64,000 bases of DNA from positions 124,001 to 188,000 of the forward strand of contig NZ_JBEFTX010000001.1 of NCBI RefSeq assembly GCF_040195635.1. The letters run 5' to 3'. The position numbers and the translations under genes were made by a program. This DNA is from Thermasporomyces sp040195635. Its GTDB lineage: Bacteria; Actinomycetota; Actinomycetes; Propionibacteriales; Actinopolymorphaceae. This document shows positions 25,989-35,203 of the stretch, piece after piece. Position 1 is the stretch's first letter; each line of letters opens with the position of its first letter. The notes below the pieces were generated by a model, which did not search any database, had not been told where the DNA came from, and worked only from the letters and a program-made list of their open reading frames with translations.

Positions 25989-26719
25989 GTCTTACTGCCG
26001 CTTTGCCTCAGCAGTCGGGGGCGTCCGGGCGTGACGCCGCGGAACTCGAGGCGCTCGCCACCCAGGCGGGCCGCGACCTCGAGCACGCGACCGCCACCGA
26101 GATCATCCAGTGGGCGGTGGACACGTTCGGTGAACGGTTCTGCATCACGTCGTCGATGCAGGAGACGGCGCTGTCGCATCTCGCCTCGACGGTCCAGCCA
26201 GGCATCGACGTGGTGTTCCTCGACACCGGCTACCACTTCGCGGAGACCGTCGGCACCGCCGACGCCGCCTCGGTGACCATCCCGATCAACCTCGTCACCG
26301 TCCGGCCGCGGCAGACGGTGGCCGAGCAGGACGCCACGCTCGGAGCCGACCTGTTCGCACGGAACCCGGACCTGTGCTGCCAGCTCCGCAAGGTTGCGCC
26401 GCTGGAGCGGGCGTTGCAGGCCTACGACGCCTGGGCCACCGGAATCCGGCGCGACGAGGGACCGGACCGGGCGAACACACCCGTGGTCGCATGGGACGCC
26501 CGGCGCGGCAAGGTCAAGATCGCGCCCTTCGCCCGGTGGACCCAGGATGACCTCGACAGCTACATCGTCGACAATGGCGTGATGACCAACCCGCTCCTCC
26601 ACGACGGCTACCCGTCCATCGGCTGCTGGCCGTGCACGCGGCGGGTGGCGCCCGGAGAGGACCCGCGGAGCGGGCGGTGGGCGGGGCTGTCCAAGACCGA
26701 GTGCGGCATCCACACATGA
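25985..26719 (+). CDS. cysH: Adenylylsulfate (APS) reductase, [4Fe-4S] type
   Basis: 244 aa. The PP-loop-like nucleotide site is TSSMQETALSH, the cluster cysteines are C131-C132 and C214/C217, and the catalytic Cys240 lies in KTECGIHT at the extreme C-terminus. The CC...CxxC set marks an APS (not PAPS) reductase, which turns APS and thioredoxin thiols to sulfite and AMP. ATG 25985 overlaps the zinc-ribbon stop, and the gene's stop overlaps the siroheme synthase start. The sulfate-activating enzymes (CysD/CysN) are not in this window. Confidence 0.94.
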   Translation: MSLTAALPQQSGASGRDAAELEALATQAGRDLEHATATEIIQWAVDTFGERFCITSSMQETALSHLASTVQPGIDVVFLDTGYHFAETVGTADAASVTIPINLVTVRPRQTVAEQDATLGADLFARNPDLCCQLRKVAPLERALQAYDAWATGIRRDEGPDRANTPVVAWDARRGKVKIAPFARWTQDDLDSYIVDNGVMTNPLLHDGYPSIGCWPCTRRVAPGEDPRSGRWAGLSKTECGIHT

Positions 26720-27942
26720 GCCCGCGCTATCCCCTGATGCTGGACCTGTCCGGACGCCGGGCAGTCGTCGTCGGGGGTGGCCCGGTCGCCGCGCGCCGGG
26801 TCCGTGGTCTGCTGGACGCCGACGCCGAGGTCGTGGTGGTCGCCCCGGAGTTGTGCGAGGACCTCGCGGTCATGACCGGTGACGCGCAGGTCGCCTGGAT
26901 TCCTCGGGAGTACGCCTCCGGTGACCTTGCCGGGGCATGGGTCGTGCAGACCGCGACCGGTGACGTGTCGACCGACGCCCAGGTCGCCGCCGATGCTGAT
27001 GCGGCCGGCATCTGGTGCGTACGCGCCTCCGACGCCACCCACTCACCCGCCTGGACGCCGGCCACGGCACGGGTCGACGACGTGACCGTCGCTGTCTCCG
27101 CCGGACGCGACCCGCGCCGGGCGCGCGCCATCAAGGACCGCATCGCCACCCAGCTCGAGACCGGCGAACTGCCAGTACGCAGGTACCGCCGTCCCCGCAA
27201 CGGCCACGTCGCCCTGGTCGGCGGCGGGCCCGGCGATCCCGGACTCATCACCGCCCGTGGTCGACGGCTGTTGGCCGACGCCGACGTCGTGGTCGTCGAC
27301 CGACTGGCTCCGCGTGCCCTGCTCGCCGAACTCGACCCGGGCGTCGAGGTGGTCGAGGCCGGCAAGGGCCCGCAGGCCCACACCATGACTCAGATGGAGA
27401 TCAACGACCTTCTCGTCGAGCGTGCCCGCGCCGGCCAGCAGGTCGTACGCCTGAAGGGCGGCGACCCGTTCGTCTTCGGCCGTGGCGGCGAGGAGGCGCT
27501 CGCCTGCGCCGAGGCCGGCGTTCCCTGCGAGGTCGTTCCGGGCGTGACCAGCGCAGTCGCCGTGCCGGAGGTGGCCGGAATTCCGGTGACCCACCGCGGC
27601 GTCGCCCGGCAGTTCACCGTCGTGTCGGCGCACACGTCGCGGCGCGGCGAGGAGCCCGACTGGGAAGGCCTTGCCGGCCTGGAAGGCACCCTCGTCTTCC
27701 TCATGGGGGTGAGCCAGCTCGGCGAGATCGTCGACGGCCTCCTCTCACACGGACGGTCGCCCGACACGCCGGTCGCTCTCGTCGAGCGCGGCACCCTGCC
27801 GGAGCAGCGTCTGACGCCGGGCACCCTGGCGACGATCGTCGACATCGCCGCCGCCCAGGACGTCCGCTCCCCCGCCGTCATCGTCGTGGGCGAGGTCATC
27901 ACCCTGGCATCACAGCTCGCATCCGGCGACGGGCGGCGATGA
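26716..27942 (+). CDS. cysG: Siroheme synthase: precorrin-2 dehydrogenase and SUMT fusion
   Basis: 408 aa. Residues 1-150 are an NAD-binding precorrin-2 dehydrogenase domain (RRAVVVGGGPVAARRV). Residues from about 168 are a uroporphyrinogen-III C-methyltransferase with VGGGPGDPGLITARG, DRLAP and RLKGGDPFVFGRGGEE. The chain should methylate uroporphyrinogen III twice and oxidise the product to sirohydrochlorin. The iron step is probably done by the next gene. It is coupled by ATGA overlaps on both sides. Uroporphyrinogen III is also the branch point for the heme genes at 42-46 kb. Confidence 0.92.
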   Translation: MSPRYPLMLDLSGRRAVVVGGGPVAARRVRGLLDADAEVVVVAPELCEDLAVMTGDAQVAWIPREYASGDLAGAWVVQTATGDVSTDAQVAADADAAGIWCVRASDATHSPAWTPATARVDDVTVAVSAGRDPRRARAIKDRIATQLETGELPVRRYRRPRNGHVALVGGGPGDPGLITARGRRLLADADVVVVDRLAPRALLAELDPGVEVVEAGKGPQAHTMTQMEINDLLVERARAGQQVVRLKGGDPFVFGRGGEEALACAEAGVPCEVVPGVTSAVAVPEVAGIPVTHRGVARQFTVVSAHTSRRGEEPDWEGLAGLEGTLVFLMGVSQLGEIVDGLLSHGRSPDTPVALVERGTLPEQRLTPGTLATIVDIAAAQDVRSPAVIVVGEVITLASQLASGDGRR

Positions 27943-28655
27943 CCCAGGGCCTCCTGCTGCTGGCCCACGGCAGCCGCGACGCCCGAGCGGCACAGGTCGC
28001 ACAGCAGGTGGCCTCCGCGGCGGCGACTCGTGCGCGGGCCGCTACGCCGGATCTCGAGAGCTGCGCGGCCTTCCTCGAACTGGCTGCGCCCTCGCCGGAA
28101 CAGGCGCTCGACCTGCTGGGCGAGCGTGGCGTCGACGATGTGGTCGTCCAGCCGTTCCTGCTGAGCCATGCGTACCACTCGAAGGTCGACCTGCCGGGCG
28201 TGTCGGCCCTCGTCGAGGAGCGCGGGTGGCCGGTCCGCACCGGCGACGTGCTGGGGCCCGACGACCTGCTCATCGACGCGTTGGCCGCTCGCCTGGACGA
28301 GGCGTGCGCGGCGGCCGGCTACGACGCGGTGGTGCTCGCCGCGGCCGGCTCCACCGATCCCGACGCCAACCGTGCCGTCCAAGGCGTTGCCAGCGCCCTC
28401 GCCACGCGAATCGACACGCCCGTCACGGCGGGCTTCGCCTCCGCGGCGGAGCCCCGGGTCGGTCCCGCCGTCTCGCAGGCGAAGGCCGGCGGCGCGCGGC
28501 GCGTCGCCGTCGCGACGTACCTCCTCGCACCCGGCTTCTTCGCTGACCGCATCCGCGCGGACGCCGGACAGGCGGGCGCGTTCGAGGTGAGCGCCCCCCT
28601 CGGCGCTCGGCCGGAGATCGTCGAACTGGTCCTCCGCCGCTCAGGGCTCGCCTGA
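27939..28655 (+). CDS. Sirohydrochlorin chelatase (CbiX/SirB family)
   Basis: 238 aa with two homologous CbiX-like halves: LLLLAHGSRD at the start carries the first metal-binding His, and LLSHAYHSKVD the second. It would insert Fe(II) into sirohydrochlorin to give siroheme for the sulfite reductase five genes earlier. A cobalt chelatase role for cobalamin is possible in this family, but no cobalamin gene is near. ATG overlaps the cysG stop. It ends the sulfur operon. Confidence 0.88.
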   Translation: MTQGLLLLAHGSRDARAAQVAQQVASAAATRARAATPDLESCAAFLELAAPSPEQALDLLGERGVDDVVVQPFLLSHAYHSKVDLPGVSALVEERGWPVRTGDVLGPDDLLIDALAARLDEACAAAGYDAVVLAAAGSTDPDANRAVQGVASALATRIDTPVTAGFASAAEPRVGPAVSQAKAGGARRVAVATYLLAPGFFADRIRADAGQAGAFEVSAPLGARPEIVELVLRRSGLA

Positions 28656-28762
28656 CAGGTAACCATTCCGCGGCAGGGGGCCCATGCGCCGCCCGGGGCG
28701 CCGGCTCACCTGGAAAGATGCCGCTAGTCAGCAACATGTGCGATCCGGCGGAAAGGAGCGGA

Positions 28763-30886
28763 ATGGTCGAGGTCTGGCCTGGAACGCCGTACCCCCTGGG
28801 TGCGACGTTCGACGGGGCGGGCACCAACTTCGCGCTGTTCAGCGAGGTCGCCGATGCCGTCGAGCTGTGTCTGTTCGACGGCGATGGCGCCGGCGACCGG
28901 GACAGCGGGAACGTCCGCGAGACCCGCGTGGCTCTGACCGAACGGGAGGGTTCGGTCTGGCACTGCTACCTCCCGCGGATCGGTCCTGGACAACGCTACG
29001 GGTTCCGCGTCCAGGGCCCGTACGAACCCGTGACCGGTCACCGCTGCAACCCCGCCAAGCTCCTGCTCGACCCCTACGCCAAGGCGATCGAGGGTGAGAT
29101 CGACTGGCACGAGTCGCTGTTCTCCTACCGCTTCGGCAGCCCGGACACGCTCAACTCCGCCGACTCCGCCGCTCACACGATGAAGTCGATCGTCGTCAAC
29201 CCCTACTTCGACTGGCAGGACGACCGACTCCCCCGTCGCTCCTACCACGAGACGGTCATCTACGAAGCACACGTCAAAGGGCTCACGATCAACCATCCGG
29301 ACATTCCCGAGGTGATCCGGGGCACCTACGCGGGACTCGCGGCGCCGGCGATGATCGACCACCTGCAGTCGCTGGGCGTGACGGCGGTCGAGCTGATGCC
29401 GGTGCACCAGTTCGTCCACGACAGCACCCTCGTCCAGAAGGGCCTGTCCAACTACTGGGGCTACAACACGATCGGCTACTTCGCGCCCCACAACGCCTAC
29501 GCCGCGTCGGGCCAGCGCGGTGAGCAGGTGCAGGAGTTCAAGGCGATGGTCCGGGCGCTGCACCGCGCTGACATCGAGGTGATCCTCGACGTCGTCTACA
29601 ACCACACCGCGGAGGGCAACCACCTCGGGCCGACGCTCGCGTTCCGGGGCATCGACAACGCCGCCTACTACCGGCTGGTCGACAACGACCCGCGCTACTA
29701 CATGGACACGACGGGCACCGGCAACAGCCTGCTCATGCGGCACCCCCACGTGCTCCAGCTGATCATGGACTCGCTGCGCTACTGGGTGAGCGAGATGCAC
29801 GTGGACGGCTTCAGGTTCGACCTGGCGGCCACCCTCGCCCGGCAGTTCCACGAGGTCGACCGCCTGTCGGCGTTCTTCGACCTCGTCCAGCAGGACCCGA
29901 TCGTGTCGCGGGTCAAGCTGATCGCCGAGCCGTGGGACGTCGGGCCGGGTGGCTATCAGGTCGGGAACTTCCCGCCGGTCTGGACGGAGTGGAACGGCAA
30001 GTACCGCGACTGCGTACGCGACTTCTGGCGCGGCCGCCCCGCCACCCTCGGCGAGTTCGCGATGCGGCTCACCGGATCGTCGGACCTGTACGAAGACGAC
30101 GGGCGCAAGCCGTACGCCTCGATCAACTTCATCACCGCCCATGACGGCTTCACGTTGCGCGATCTCGTCTCGTACAACCACAAGCACAACGAAGCCAACG
30201 GCGAGCACAACCGCGACGGCACGTCGGACAACCGGTCCTGGAACTCGGGCGCCGAGGGACCCACGGACGATCACAGCATTGTCGCGCTCCGCCAGCGCCA
30301 GCTACGCAACTTCCTCGCCACGCTGTTCCTGTCCGAGGGTGTGCCGATGATGCTGCACGGCGACGAGTTGGGGCGCACGCAGCACGGCAACAACAACGCC
30401 TACTCCCAGGACAACGACATTTCCTGGGTCTCCTGGGTCAACGCCGACTCGGACCTTCTCGCCTTCACGAGGACGGTGAGCCAACTCCGCGCCGAGCACC
30501 CGGTCTTCCGGCGCCGCCGATTCTTCGACGGTCTTGGCGGCGGGGACGGGGTAGGCGACGTCGCCTGGCTCAAGCCCGACGGCACCGACATGACCGGCCG
30601 CGACTGGACGGCGGGATTCGCGAAGTCGCTCACTGTCTTCCTCAACGGCGAGGCGATCCGTGAGCCCGGCCGGCAGGGCGAACGCATCGTCGACGACTCG
30701 TTCCTGCTGCTGTTCAACGCCTCCGAGGACGACCTCGAGTTCTCCGCACCAGGCGCGAAGTACGGCGAAGCGTGGGAGCCCGTGCTGGACACGGCCGACG
30801 ACGACCTCCGGGAACGTGGGGCCGTGCTGGCGGGCGAGCAGCTGAAGGTCATCTCCCGCTCACTCGTGGTGCTCAAGCGGGTCTGA
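28763..30886 (+). CDS. glgX: Glycogen debranching enzyme (isoamylase type)
   Basis: 707 aa. An N-terminal CBM48 domain (YPLGATFDGAGTNFALFS) precedes a GH13 barrel with VIYEAHVKGLT, VILDVVYNHTAEG, DGFRFDLAATLA (nucleophile Asp), IAEPWDVGPGGYQ (acid/base Glu) and FITAHDGFTLRDLVSYN. It cleaves alpha-1,6 branches in glycogen after phosphorylase action. ATG 28763 has gaaaggag nine bases upstream; a longer frame starting at 28718 lacks support. No other glycogen gene is adjacent. Confidence 0.95.
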   Translation: MVEVWPGTPYPLGATFDGAGTNFALFSEVADAVELCLFDGDGAGDRDSGNVRETRVALTEREGSVWHCYLPRIGPGQRYGFRVQGPYEPVTGHRCNPAKLLLDPYAKAIEGEIDWHESLFSYRFGSPDTLNSADSAAHTMKSIVVNPYFDWQDDRLPRRSYHETVIYEAHVKGLTINHPDIPEVIRGTYAGLAAPAMIDHLQSLGVTAVELMPVHQFVHDSTLVQKGLSNYWGYNTIGYFAPHNAYAASGQRGEQVQEFKAMVRALHRADIEVILDVVYNHTAEGNHLGPTLAFRGIDNAAYYRLVDNDPRYYMDTTGTGNSLLMRHPHVLQLIMDSLRYWVSEMHVDGFRFDLAATLARQFHEVDRLSAFFDLVQQDPIVSRVKLIAEPWDVGPGGYQVGNFPPVWTEWNGKYRDCVRDFWRGRPATLGEFAMRLTGSSDLYEDDGRKPYASINFITAHDGFTLRDLVSYNHKHNEANGEHNRDGTSDNRSWNSGAEGPTDDHSIVALRQRQLRNFLATLFLSEGVPMMLHGDELGRTQHGNNNAYSQDNDISWVSWVNADSDLLAFTRTVSQLRAEHPVFRRRRFFDGLGGGDGVGDVAWLKPDGTDMTGRDWTAGFAKSLTVFLNGEAIREPGRQGERIVDDSFLLLFNASEDDLEFSAPGAKYGEAWEPVLDTADDDLRERGAVLAGEQLKVISRSLVVLKRV

Positions 30887-30892
30887 GCGCAA

Positions 30893-30911
30893 GCCGGGGA
30901 GCCATCCCGGC
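30893..30911 (+). terminator. Candidate hairpin after glgX
   Basis: gccggg and cccggc form a 6-bp stem with a 7-base loop just after the glgX stop, in the gap between convergent genes. It is short and has no U-tract. Confidence 0.35.
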
Positions 30912-30938
30912 CGTGTCGTCGGGTGCCATGGTCGCCTG

Positions 30939-31781
30939 TCAGGTGGCGCTGAGCCGGGCCTTCTCCGCCTCGACGTCGAAGTCCGCTGCGGGCCACTGGG
31001 GATCCAGGTCCTGCAGGTGCTCGACGAGCAGCTGAGTGACCGCCCAGTTGCGGTACCACTTGTGATCACTGGGTATGACATACCACGGCGCGGCCTCGGT
31101 GTCGGTCCGCTCCAGCACGTCCTGGTACGCCTGCTGATAGTCGTCCCAGTGGAGGCGTGCGGCGACGTCGTTCGGGTCGTACTTCCAGTGCTTCGTAGGG
31201 TTGTCCAGCCGAGCCATCAGGCGCTTCTTCTGTTCTTTCTTCGAGATGTGCAGGAAGCACTTGACGATCCGGGTTCCGCGGAGCGTCAGCTGGTCCTCGA
31301 ACCTCGTGATCGTCGCGTACCGGCGGGACCAGGTGGCCCGGCCCACCAGCCCGCGCACGCGCGCGACCAGCACGTCCTCGTAGTGCGACCGGTCGAAGAT
31401 CCCGAGATAGCCCGGCGCCGGAAGCTCACGGCGGATCCGCCACAGGAACCCGCGGCGACGCTCCTCGGGCGTTGGCGCCTTGAAGCCCACCACACGGACG
31501 CCCTGTGGATTCACCAGCCCGACCGCGTGCCGTACGGTTCCGCCCTTTCCCGCCGTGTCCATGCCCTGAAGGACGAGGAGCAGGCTTCGCTTGCCGCCGG
31601 TCTGACCTTCGGCGAAGAGCCGTTCCTGCAGATCGGCGAGTGCCGGGCCGAGGTCACCGACGGCAGCCCGCGCCTGGCGCTTGCCGCCCCTGAAGCCCGG
31701 CGTCGTCCTGGTCGACAGATCACCGATCACGACGGGCCGGGCCGGTGGGAGTCGGAGACGATCACTGAGCCGCTTCGCCAT
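30939..31781 (-). CDS. Polyphosphate kinase 2 family protein
   Basis: 280 aa. The P-loop is LQGMDTAGKGG, the lid-type region has FDRSHYEDVL, and the acidic/Tyr-rich C-terminal half (SDHKWYRNWAV) completes the PPK2 pattern. Such enzymes transfer phosphate between polyphosphate and nucleotides. Starting at ATG 31781, with gggaaggg upstream, gives a normal short PPK2 with one catalytic domain. The preference for AMP, ADP or GDP cannot be read with certainty. Convergent with glgX; the association is not known to be functional. Confidence 0.9.
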   Translation of the reverse strand: MAKRLSDRLRLPPARPVVIGDLSTRTTPGFRGGKRQARAAVGDLGPALADLQERLFAEGQTGGKRSLLLVLQGMDTAGKGGTVRHAVGLVNPQGVRVVGFKAPTPEERRRGFLWRIRRELPAPGYLGIFDRSHYEDVLVARVRGLVGRATWSRRYATITRFEDQLTLRGTRIVKCFLHISKKEQKKRLMARLDNPTKHWKYDPNDVAARLHWDDYQQAYQDVLERTDTEAAPWYVIPSDHKWYRNWAVTQLLVEHLQDLDPQWPAADFDVEAEKARLSAT

Positions 31782-31860
31782 ACCGTGCTCCCTTCCCACC
31801 GCCGTGCTGCCAGTGTCGCGTCAATTTCTGCTTGCGGCGACTCTCTGATGAGATCTCCCT

Positions 31861-32670
31861 GTGCGCTTGTTGATCCCGCAGACCGCTGCCCACCCACCCG
31901 CCTCCGTCGGCCGGACCGCGGAGACTGGCGTCGTCGTTCCCGGACCGGCGCACGGCGCCGACCTTGACGGCGCCGACCTGGACGACGCCGCACTCGCGGG
32001 GCTGTACGCTTATCCGCGGGATCGTCGCTGGGTCAGGGCCAACTTCGTCTCCACCGTCGACGGCGCCGCCCAAGGGCCCGATCATCGGTCGGGGTCGATC
32101 TCCGGCCCGGCTGACCGCCGCATTCTCGCGCTCCTGCGCGCCCTTGCCGACGTGATCGTCGTCGGGGCGGGCACGGTCCGGGTCGAGGGCTACGCGCCCG
32201 CTGACATCCGTCCGGCCTTCGCCCCGCTCCGCGAACAGCTCGGACTACCACCCACGCCGCCGATCGCGGTGGTGACCGACTCTCTCGACATCCCCGACCG
32301 GCTGCTGACCGATCCGCGCACCGTCGTCCTCACCTGTGCCCAGGCCGACGCCGATCGGCGGCGGCAGCTCGCCAGCCAGGTCGACCTCGCGATTGCCGGC
32401 GACGAGCAGGTCGACGCCGCGGCTGTTATCGACGCCCTCACCGCCCGGGGGCACCAGCGCATTCTCAGCGAAGGTGGTCCGACCTTCGCGGGCTTCCTCG
32501 CCCGCGCCGGACTCCTCGACGAGTTGTGCCTGACGATCTCGCCCGAGCTTCTGGCCGGGCCGGCGATGCGCATCCTCACCGGCCCCGAACTCTCCGCGCC
32601 GGCCGACCTTCGCCTTGCCAGCCTGCTCGAGGCCGACGGGTTCCTGTTCTTCCGGTGGCTCTTCGCCTGA
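31861..32670 (+). CDS. RibD C-terminal-type reductase (pyrimidine reductase family)
   Basis: 269 aa from a GTG start. It matches the reductase half of RibD and dihydrofolate-reductase-like proteins: VRANFVSTVDGAAQG, DVIVVGAGTVRVEGY and ILSEGGPTFAGFLARAGLLDELCLTISPEL. There is no deaminase domain. RibD reductases act on the ribosyl side chain of a riboflavin precursor, but standalone actinobacterial members may act on other substrates, and no riboflavin gene is adjacent. The first 40 residues are not conserved sequence to my eye. Confidence 0.82.
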   Translation: MRLLIPQTAAHPPASVGRTAETGVVVPGPAHGADLDGADLDDAALAGLYAYPRDRRWVRANFVSTVDGAAQGPDHRSGSISGPADRRILALLRALADVIVVGAGTVRVEGYAPADIRPAFAPLREQLGLPPTPPIAVVTDSLDIPDRLLTDPRTVVLTCAQADADRRRQLASQVDLAIAGDEQVDAAAVIDALTARGHQRILSEGGPTFAGFLARAGLLDELCLTISPELLAGPAMRILTGPELSAPADLRLASLLEADGFLFFRWLFA

Positions 32671-32846
32671 CTCGCCCAGCCGGCGACATCTGTCGGTCCG
32701 CGGAGCGCCGAACCTGTCCACCACCTCGCCGGTGACAGCGGTGCGTGTCGGTCGCCGACCCTCCACTGACGGCTCCGCATGTCTTCACTCCTCGCGCCCA
32801 CTCGAACGCGTACTGTCGACGTCCGAGGGGAACACGAAGGAGCGTC

Positions 32847-33437
32847 ATGGATATCCGAGAGCTCGACCGGCGGGTGGTGGACACCACCACCAGGCTCGTC
32901 AACACCGTCACCGCCGACCAGCTCGACCGGCCCACCCCGTGCGCCGCCTGGAATGTCCGCCATCTCCTCGAACACATGATCGGACAGCACGACGGTTTCG
33001 CCCTCGCGGCGTCGGGCGAACCTACCGAGCTGGCCGCCTGGCGTCCACGTCCCTTCGACGACGACCCGTCCGGGCCCTACACGGAGGCGGCGACCCTGGT
33101 GACGGCCGCGTTCGCCCAGAACGGCGTTCTCGAGCGCGACTTCTGGCTGCCCGAGGTCCGGATCACGGCACCGTTCCCTGCCCGTGCGGCGATCGGGTTC
33201 CACTTCCTCGACTACGTCGTCCATGGCTGGGATGTCGCGAAGGCCCTTGATGTCGCGACGACGTACGACCAGGACGTCCTCAACGTCGCCGTCGTCCTGG
33301 CCGCGAAGGTGCCGGACACCCCCGAGACCCGTGGACCCCGCAGCCACTTCCAGCCGGGTGTCGAGGTACCCGCCACAGCTGCGCCGCTGGACCGGGTTGT
33401 CGCCATGCTCGGCCGCGACCCCTCCTGGCGACCTTGA
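32847..33437 (+). CDS. DinB-like metal-binding protein (TIGR03086/mycothiol-type)
   Basis: 196 aa, starting at ATG 32847 with aaggag upstream. The pattern TPCAAWNVRHLLEHMIGQHDGF and the later GFHFLDYVVHGWDVAKAL belongs to the TIGR03086 branch of DinB/maleylpyruvate-isomerase-like four-helix proteins, in which His residues bind a divalent metal. Some relatives use mycothiol as thiol cofactor. The substrate is unknown. It lies 39 bases before the LigC gene on the same strand, with no visible functional tie. Confidence 0.82.
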   Translation: MDIRELDRRVVDTTTRLVNTVTADQLDRPTPCAAWNVRHLLEHMIGQHDGFALAASGEPTELAAWRPRPFDDDPSGPYTEAATLVTAAFAQNGVLERDFWLPEVRITAPFPARAAIGFHFLDYVVHGWDVAKALDVATTYDQDVLNVAVVLAAKVPDTPETRGPRSHFQPGVEVPATAAPLDRVVAMLGRDPSWRP

Positions 33438-33475
33438 TCTGCTGGCCTGTCACCGGGACCGGGCAAGATGGGGCC

Positions 33476-34546
33476 ATGCAACTTCCGGTCATGCCGCCGG
33501 TATCGCCCATGCTGGCGAAGCCGGTGAAGCAGATACCACAGGGTGCCCACAGTTTCGAGCCGAAGTGGGATGGCTTCCGGTCGATCATCTTCCGTGACCA
33601 CGACGAGGTGGAGATCGGCAGCCGCAACGAACGACCGATGACCCGCTACTTCCCGGAGCTGGTCGAGGCTGTCAAGGCGAACTTTCCCGCCCGAAGCGTG
33701 ATCGACGGCGAGATCGTGATCGAGGACGCCGAAGGCGTACGCCTGGACTTCGAGGCCCTCCAGCTGCGGATCCACCCCGCGGCCAGCCGGGTCCGGCTGC
33801 TCGCCGAGCAGACGCCCGCCCGGTTCGTGGCGTTCGACCTGCTCGCCCTGGGCGACACCGACTACACCGGTCGGCCATTCGAGGAGCGCCGTGCGGCCCT
33901 CGTGGAAGCCCTGTCGAACGCAGGACCGCCGGTCCACACCACGCCCGCGACCACCGATCGGAAGCTGGCCGAGCGCTGGTTCCACCAGTTCGAGGGTGCC
34001 GGGCTCGACGGTCTGATCGCCAAGCCGCTCGACGGGTCGTACGAACCCGACAGGCGGACGATGTTCAAGGTCAAGCACGAACGCACCGCTGACTGCGTCG
34101 TCGCGGGCTACCGGGTCCACAAGAGTGGCCCGGACGCGATCGGCTCCCTCCTGCTCGGCCTCTACAACGACGCCGGTGACCTCGCCAGCGTCGGTGTGAT
34201 CGGCGCGTTCCCGCTGGCCCGGCGGCGGGAGCTCTTCACCGAGCTTCAGCCGCTGGTGACGACGTTCGACGACCATCCGTGGTCATGGGCCAAGCAGGAA
34301 GCGGGCAGTCGCACTCCGCGCAACGCCGAACAGAGCCGCTGGAGCGCCGGCAAGGACCTGTCGTTCGTGCCGCTTCGACCGGAGCGGGTCGTCGAGGTCC
34401 GGTATGACCACATGGAAGGCGTACGTTTCCGGCACACCACGCAGTTCGTCCGCTGGCGACCGGACCGCGAGCCGGAGTCGTGCACCTACGCCCAGCTCGA
34501 GGAGCCGGTCCGCTTCGACCTCGCCGAGGTCCTGGGCACGAAGTGA
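33476..34546 (+). CDS. ligC: ATP-dependent DNA ligase (LigC type)
   Basis: 356 aa. The adenylation motif EPKWDGFR has the active-site Lys at residue 30; IDGEIVIED, FDLLAL and FKVKHERTADCVVAGY are later nucleotidyltransferase motifs, and an OB-fold domain fills the C-terminal third. It seals nicks with ATP. There is no polymerase or nuclease domain fused, so it is a standalone LigC-type enzyme. A PrimPolC-type polymerase lies 2 kb downstream on the other strand; in mycobacteria LigC and PrimPolC work together in excision-repair gap filling. No Ku gene is in the window. Confidence 0.9.
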   Translation: MQLPVMPPVSPMLAKPVKQIPQGAHSFEPKWDGFRSIIFRDHDEVEIGSRNERPMTRYFPELVEAVKANFPARSVIDGEIVIEDAEGVRLDFEALQLRIHPAASRVRLLAEQTPARFVAFDLLALGDTDYTGRPFEERRAALVEALSNAGPPVHTTPATTDRKLAERWFHQFEGAGLDGLIAKPLDGSYEPDRRTMFKVKHERTADCVVAGYRVHKSGPDAIGSLLLGLYNDAGDLASVGVIGAFPLARRRELFTELQPLVTTFDDHPWSWAKQEAGSRTPRNAEQSRWSAGKDLSFVPLRPERVVEVRYDHMEGVRFRHTTQFVRWRPDREPESCTYAQLEEPVRFDLAEVLGTK

Positions 34547-34644
34547 GCACGCGCTCCTCACAATTTGCCGCACAGATGACCAAGGACACTTTCCAATCGG
34601 GCACCCGCGCGGCACGATGGGCGCGGACACACGAGGAGGTGCCC

Positions 34645-35196
34645 ATGTACAAAGTCGTGCTCCTCATCGAAAAGCCGATCTCGCACTTCGACGCACATCA
34701 GATCGCCGAGCTCTACCGGGTGTCGGGCGAACCCACCCATGTCCACGTTCTGCTCCCCGTCGAGGACGCGTCGGCTCGGGTCGAGTCGGCGCTCGGGTCG
34801 ATCGCGGCGAGTGAAGTGCTCGCTACGTCCGCTCTGAACTTCCCCGACGTCGACCTGGCGAAGATCCAGCGGGAGATCGTCGAACGCAGCAAGTCAGCGC
34901 TCGACCAGAGCGTTCAGGCGCTCGGTCGGTGCGGGTGCTCGGCCGACGGCGAGGTGACGTCAGCGGATCCGGTCGATGCGCTCGCTGCCGCCGTACGGGA
35001 GCGGAACGCGGCCGAGGTCGTCATCCTCACCCGGCCGCACCTGGTGGCGGAGTTCTTCCACTTCGACTGGACCTCGAAGGCACGCCGCCGACTCGGTGTT
35101 CCGTGCCTGCATCTCATCGAACACCGCGATCCCGTGCCGACTGATCCTGACGCCGCCCCTACCGGTTCCGGCCGGCGCAACGGCTCACCCGGCTAG
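34645..35196 (+). CDS. Hypothetical alpha/beta protein, universal-stress-like
   Basis: 183 aa. ATG 34645 has a strong gaggaggt upstream. The strand-helix alternation (MYKVVLLIEKPISHFD, THVHVLLPVEDASAR, AEVVILTRPHLVAEFFHFDW, GVPCLHLIEH) resembles a UspA-like fold, but the usual ATP-binding Gly-rich motif is not seen. It has no signal or membrane helix. It lies between the ligase and the convergent ECF42 gene, 7 bases from the latter's stop. Function is not recognised. Confidence 0.7.
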   Translation: MYKVVLLIEKPISHFDAHQIAELYRVSGEPTHVHVLLPVEDASARVESALGSIAASEVLATSALNFPDVDLAKIQREIVERSKSALDQSVQALGRCGCSADGEVTSADPVDALAAAVRERNAAEVVILTRPHLVAEFFHFDWTSKARRRLGVPCLHLIEHRDPVPTDPDAAPTGSGRRNGSPG

Positions 35197-35203
35197 GTTC
35201 AGC